Below, piece by piece: positions 34,388-36,959 of a stretch of 36,959 bases of DNA. The stretch is from Candidatus Brocadiia bacterium (GTDB lineage: Bacteria > Planctomycetota > Uabimicrobiia > Uabimicrobiales > JABWCH01): contig JABWCH010000007.1 of NCBI GenBank assembly GCA_013359215.1, forward strand, positions 1 through 36,959, written 5' to 3'. The notes beneath the pieces were generated by a model. It did not search any database. It saw nothing but the letters and a program-made list of their open reading frames with translations, and had not been told where the DNA came from. Position numbers and translations under genes: made by a program. Within the stretch, counting starts at the first letter, position 1. Every line of letters starts with the position of its first letter.

Positions 34388-34900
34388 TTACTTCCTTACT
34401 AAAGTTACAGGAGACAAAAACCTGACCAACCAGGCTGGGCTACCTGAGATCACTAACGTCAGGATCAAGATAAATAAGCCGGATATTGGGTCTTGTTCCA
34501 GAAGATAAAAAAAATCTTGAGATACTTTAAGATGAGGAAAAAACGATTTCCCTGACATCCATAGGGAAAAAAAGGTTGAAATGTAATCCAAAAATACCAA
34601 AATACAGATAGATAGAGTGAGAACCAACCTAAGAAAGCAAGAAAAATCCGTTGGATATATACAGCTTTTTCTCGAAAAAAATTGTAGCAAAGGCTTTCGG
34701 AGGCCATTACTAACTAGGCTTAAAAAACCAATACAGAATCCCAACAAGCCTGGTAATATTGTTTCCATGTTAAGGAACTCAGGCTGAGAATCTATTTTAT
34801 GAGAGAGGAATAGCACAAAGTAACAAGAACCTAAAAAGTCTACGATGACTAAGAGAATGAGAACCAAAATGACAATCTTTTTGAGAAGAAATAAGAGCAT
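34388..34900 (-). CDS. Four-helix membrane protein of the mobile module
   Basis: A 170-residue protein with four predicted membrane helices (residues ~9-31, 47-66, 90-113, 142-162) and short loops. No named family is recognised, but it is clearly related in architecture and motifs to the following gene, so the two appear to be a tandem duplication. A very good AAAGGAGG precedes ATG 34900. The 297-bp gap upstream makes this the likely first gene of a transcript reading toward the ATPase. Confidence 0.65.
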   Translation of the reverse strand: MLLFLLKKIVILVLILLVIVDFLGSCYFVLFLSHKIDSQPEFLNMETILPGLLGFCIGFLSLVSNGLRKPLLQFFSRKSCIYPTDFSCFLRLVLTLSICILVFLDYISTFFSLWMSGKSFFPHLKVSQDFFYLLEQDPISGLFILILTLVISGSPAWLVRFLSPVTLVRK

Positions 34901-35197
34901 GCGTTCCTCCTTTCTCTGCTTCCAGAAAATTTTCTCTCTCTATCTATATCCCTTCTCTCGATTAAAAAAATGCTCAAGAATTTTTGGGGAAAAAATGATT
35001 TTTTTTAGGGAATCTTCTGGAAATGGCTAAAATTAAGGAAGATAAGGCAAAAAAAAAATTTCAAAAAAATGGCAGAGGAACAAGGTGGTTGGGAAAGGAA
35101 TGGGAAAATATCGGCAGAGGAAATGAGATCAAAGAAGAAGCGATCTCATCTTCTCTGCGGTGGATTTTTTATTCGATGCAACCGAGAAATGGCGGAA
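34901..35197. other. Intergenic region with terminator-like hairpin
   Basis: No convincing gene is present; a 76-codon plus-strand open frame here is Lys-rich, crosses the hairpin and runs into the opposite gene. The region holds the hairpin at 35114-35158 near the DUF1697 side and AT-rich DNA near the membrane-protein side, where a minus-strand promoter would be expected. Confidence 0.45.
35114..35158 (-). terminator. Long imperfect hairpin after the DUF1697 gene
   Basis: GCAGAGGAAATGAGATC (35114-35130) and GATCTCATCTTCTCTGC (35142-35158) are complementary at 15 of 17 positions with an 11-nt loop. It starts about 40 bp past the stop of the minus-strand DUF1697 gene. The sequence after the stem on the minus strand (CGATATTTTCCC) has only a short T-run, so a factor-assisted terminator or mRNA 3'-end stabiliser is as likely as a classic intrinsic one. 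Confidence 0.6.
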
Positions 35198-35734
35198 TTA
35201 CTTTTTATTTCCTGCTAAAAATCTGGCAGTGTTTACATTTCTTACCGTCATAAATTGATACAAATCATGGCTTATTATTTTGTTTATGTGGCTTTTATTA
35301 TAATTTTTTCTATCCACATTCCAGTAAATTGCCCCCTTGGTATAACGAATGTCTATGTACTCTTTTTTTATAGGAAGTTCCTCTATCGTTTTCTCTGAGT
35401 CAATTTCTGGAAACAAAAACGCCACATCGGATTTTTGCATTGTATCATTCTGCCATTCTTTTGGTATGGCATCGGATATTTGCATTATCTCTTGCTCTGT
35501 TTTAATCAGAGTGGGAATCGAGAAGCCCAAATTTTTTTCCAGACTGGCTTCGGCTTTTTGGCGGATATTTTTTGGATTCTCTTTCGATTCGAAAAGAATA
35601 TTTCCTGAATTGATGTACGTTGATACATGGATGCACCCTAAAGTTTCAAAAATTTCTTTGAGCTTTTTCATCTCAACCCTTCGTTCTTTTCCAACATTAA
35701 TCCCTCGAACAAGGGCAATGTATTTTTTATACAT
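35198..35734 (-). CDS. DUF1697 family protein
   Basis: A 178-residue soluble protein matching DUF1697: YIALVRGINVG at the N-terminus, MKKLKEIFETLGC, then STYINSGNILFES, and near the C-terminus IYWNVDRKNY and MTVRNVNTARF (the R-N-x-N/T family ending). Length is normal. The family is widespread in chromosomes and has no firmly established function. The start ATG 35734 follows GGAG; an ATG at 35809 would overlap the upstream gene. It starts 35 bp after the preceding gene and is followed by a hairpin. It may be accessory cargo of the element. Confidence 0.88.
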   Translation of the reverse strand: MYKKYIALVRGINVGKERRVEMKKLKEIFETLGCIHVSTYINSGNILFESKENPKNIRQKAEASLEKNLGFSIPTLIKTEQEIMQISDAIPKEWQNDTMQKSDVAFLFPEIDSEKTIEELPIKKEYIDIRYTKGAIYWNVDRKNYNKSHINKIISHDLYQFMTVRNVNTARFLAGNKK

Positions 35735-35769
35735 ATCATTCTCCACTAGAAAAATATTTTTTGAATTGC

Positions 35770-36792
35770 CTAAAACAATCTCTTGGGAATCTCTCTCATC
35801 GTTACGCAATGTATCAGAAAATTTTGATTTTCTGACCCTGGTTCTGGCGACAAATCTGCGATGATTCTCTGATTTTTTTCTGGAAAAATCAACATCACTT
35901 CGATATTTTCAAACTTCGTTTCCAGTTTTTCTCTCCATTGTTTGATGGATTCCTGATCGCTAAGCCATGCCTGGTAAGCTGAAATTATTTTACGATAGTG
36001 ATAGAGTTGTTCGCCAGGGGTGTGAGCATCATAGCAGGGCAAAAAATCAAATAAAAAGCATTTCTTTTCTTCTTTGGCTTTAATCATAACGAGCAAATTT
36101 GGTTTGCATGTTTTCCGATTTCCCTGGACTCCTGAAATTTTTAAGGAGGATTTCTTGCGAGGATTTTCCGCAGAAACCCAATCGAAAATGCAGCATGTTT
36201 TTATTTTTTCGATGCTCATCAGAATATCTATTTCCTGGAGAATATCCAACAAACTTTCGCAAGAAAACTGTCTGGCAAAGACGGCTTGGGGAAAATTTGT
36301 CTTTGCTTTTTTGTTCCAGAGAGTCACTTGTTCCAGACTTTTTTCCGTATGGAAATAAACTTTTTCGCTTCCCACTTCGACCACTTCCAGAGAAGATTGC
36401 AAATGGATTGGGGATATATCTTTCCTCAAAATTTTTTGGATTTGCGACAAAGACAGGCACCCATAGCGAAGAATTTCGATCAATATCCGGGCAGTTTCTT
36501 CATCGGTAAGTTCAAAGTTTAACGGGATATTTTCAGAGAAAATCACTTCGGGTTTTGTTTCTTCCTGATGAATGGGTTGGGATTTTTCTTCTGGAATTTT
36601 GCTTTCGGGTGAAAATTTTTCTTCGGAAATTTTACTTTCGAGCAGAAGTTTTTCTTCTGGAATTTTACTTTCGGGTGAAAATTTTTCTTCTAAAATTTTT
36701 CCTTTGATAAGATTCTCGACGAGATTTTTCTCTTGTTTTTCGCGTTCGGTTTGAACAAAATCTCGATCATTTTTGCTCGCAAAAATTTTCAT
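35770..36792 (-). CDS. Second replication-relaxation-like protein with N-terminal 11-residue repeats
   Basis: A 340-residue protein. Residues ~32-70 consist of 3.5 copies of an 11-residue unit (KIPEEKFSPES-type). Residues ~90-150 look like a winged helix (ARILIEILRYGCLSLSQIQK, then a wing ending EKVYFHTEKS). Residues ~225-270 have PNLLVMIKAKEEKKCFLFDF followed by EQLYHYRKIISAYQ, the strand-helix layout of the P/R-D..., E-x-D and K..Y region in replication-relaxation proteins, but with key acidic residues altered (FLFDF for an E-D pair). It may be a degenerate paralogue of the gene at 27315-28850. I use ATG 36792, with AAAGGA eight bases upstream, rather than a TTG two codons earlier. Moderate confidence in the family, high in the gene. 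Confidence 0.55.
   Translation of the reverse strand: MKIFASKNDRDFVQTEREKQEKNLVENLIKGKILEEKFSPESKIPEEKLLLESKISEEKFSPESKIPEEKSQPIHQEETKPEVIFSENIPLNFELTDEETARILIEILRYGCLSLSQIQKILRKDISPIHLQSSLEVVEVGSEKVYFHTEKSLEQVTLWNKKAKTNFPQAVFARQFSCESLLDILQEIDILMSIEKIKTCCIFDWVSAENPRKKSSLKISGVQGNRKTCKPNLLVMIKAKEEKKCFLFDFLPCYDAHTPGEQLYHYRKIISAYQAWLSDQESIKQWREKLETKFENIEVMLIFPEKNQRIIADLSPEPGSENQNFLIHCVTMREIPKRLF
36583..36699 (-). repeat. 33-bp tandem repeats (3.5 copies) in coding sequence
   Basis: Three full 33-bp units plus 18 bp encode KILEEKFSPES, KIPEEKLLLES, KISEEKFSPES and KIPEEK. The units are in frame, so copy-number change would lengthen or shorten a charged linker without breaking the protein. Confidence 0.85.
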
Positions 36793-36794
36793 TT

Positions 36795-36905
36795 TCAAAA
36801 TCCTTTCGATAAAAAAGTTCTTCGTAATTGCAAAAGTTTGGGGGAATTTTTTGCACTTGGGAGGTAAAAATGGATGATTTTACCTTGATTTTGCCCTGAT
36901 TCCAT
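36795..36905 (-). CDS. Possible 36-codon leader ORF
   Basis: A 36-codon frame starts at ATG 36905 with GAGGTGA, a near-ideal Shine-Dalgarno match, ending four bases before the ATG. Its stop lies two bases before the ATG of the 340-residue gene, a spacing typical of translational coupling. The peptide is basic and matches nothing I know. An inverted repeat (GGTAAAA 36863-36869, TTTTACC 36878-36884) falls inside it. A chance frame is possible at this length. Confidence 0.3.
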   Translation of the reverse strand: MESGQNQGKIIHFYLPSAKNSPKLLQLRRTFLSKGF

Positions 36906-36959
36906 GCGCTCACCTCAATTCATTGTAAAATAAAGAGTTAAGCTGTTTATTTCACCCCT

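Noticed and set aside
36863..36884. Inverted repeat GGTAAAA/TTTTACC as a terminator or origin
   Set aside because: Only 7-bp arms made mainly of A-T pairs, no iterons nearby and no T-run in context; noted only with the small ORF.

Overview
No rRNA or tRNA gene was recognised, so the organism can only be guessed. Almost every gene has a clear AGGAG-like ribosome-binding site, and the DNA is moderately AT-rich. There is a giant YD-repeat (RHS) protein, a chain of GT4 glycosyltransferases, and a TPR-CHAT protein in an operon with a zinc-finger anti-sigma-like protein. Together these suggest a diderm environmental bacterium, possibly of the PVC/planctomycete type. That is a weak inference from gene content, not a placement.

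Layout. (1) 1-7796, all minus strand: a small hypothetical gene, a tail-fibre-like protein with GIGT..P..LDV motifs, a NifU/IscU-like protein, and an RHS protein (1900 codons visible) that runs off the left edge before its variable C-terminal tip. It carries a LamG-like insertion and eight near-identical 42-residue repeats. (2) 7797-8314: AT-rich intergenic DNA with a diverged 25-bp direct repeat and a good promoter candidate for the next block. (3) 8315-17881, plus strand: five tightly packed glycosyltransferase genes, one of which encodes 1424 aa with three GT4 domains and one GT2 domain, probably building a surface or secreted glycan. (4) 17882-20296: a mobile-element module with a short tyrosine recombinase preceded by a perfect 13-bp inverted repeat, a convergent excisionase-like HTH gene and two small accessory genes. 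(5) 20297-27187, plus strand: a four-gene operon coupled by TAATG overlaps. It encodes an unknown protein, a zinc-finger anti-sigma-like protein, a membrane protein with a Lon-protease-like cytoplasmic domain, and a TPR-CHAT protein with a signal peptide and a C-terminal membrane anchor. (6) 27315-36905, minus strand: a conjugation- or plasmid-like gene set with a FtsK/VirD4-type ATPase carrying a long Ser-rich tail, a replication-relaxation-like protein and a second shorter candidate of the same type, paralogous membrane proteins, coiled-coil proteins and a DUF1697 gene.

Regions 4-6 are best read as part of an integrative element whose cargo is the CHAT operon. No relaxase, VirB4 or replication initiator is visible, so they may lie beyond the right edge or be absent. 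The CHAT operon is the best candidate for a poorly described system: it appears to combine a cytoplasmic regulator, a membrane-spanning protease-like protein and an extracytoplasmic caspase-like protease, perhaps for stress signalling or defence. The domain calls rest on motifs read by eye. The operon-level function is inference.
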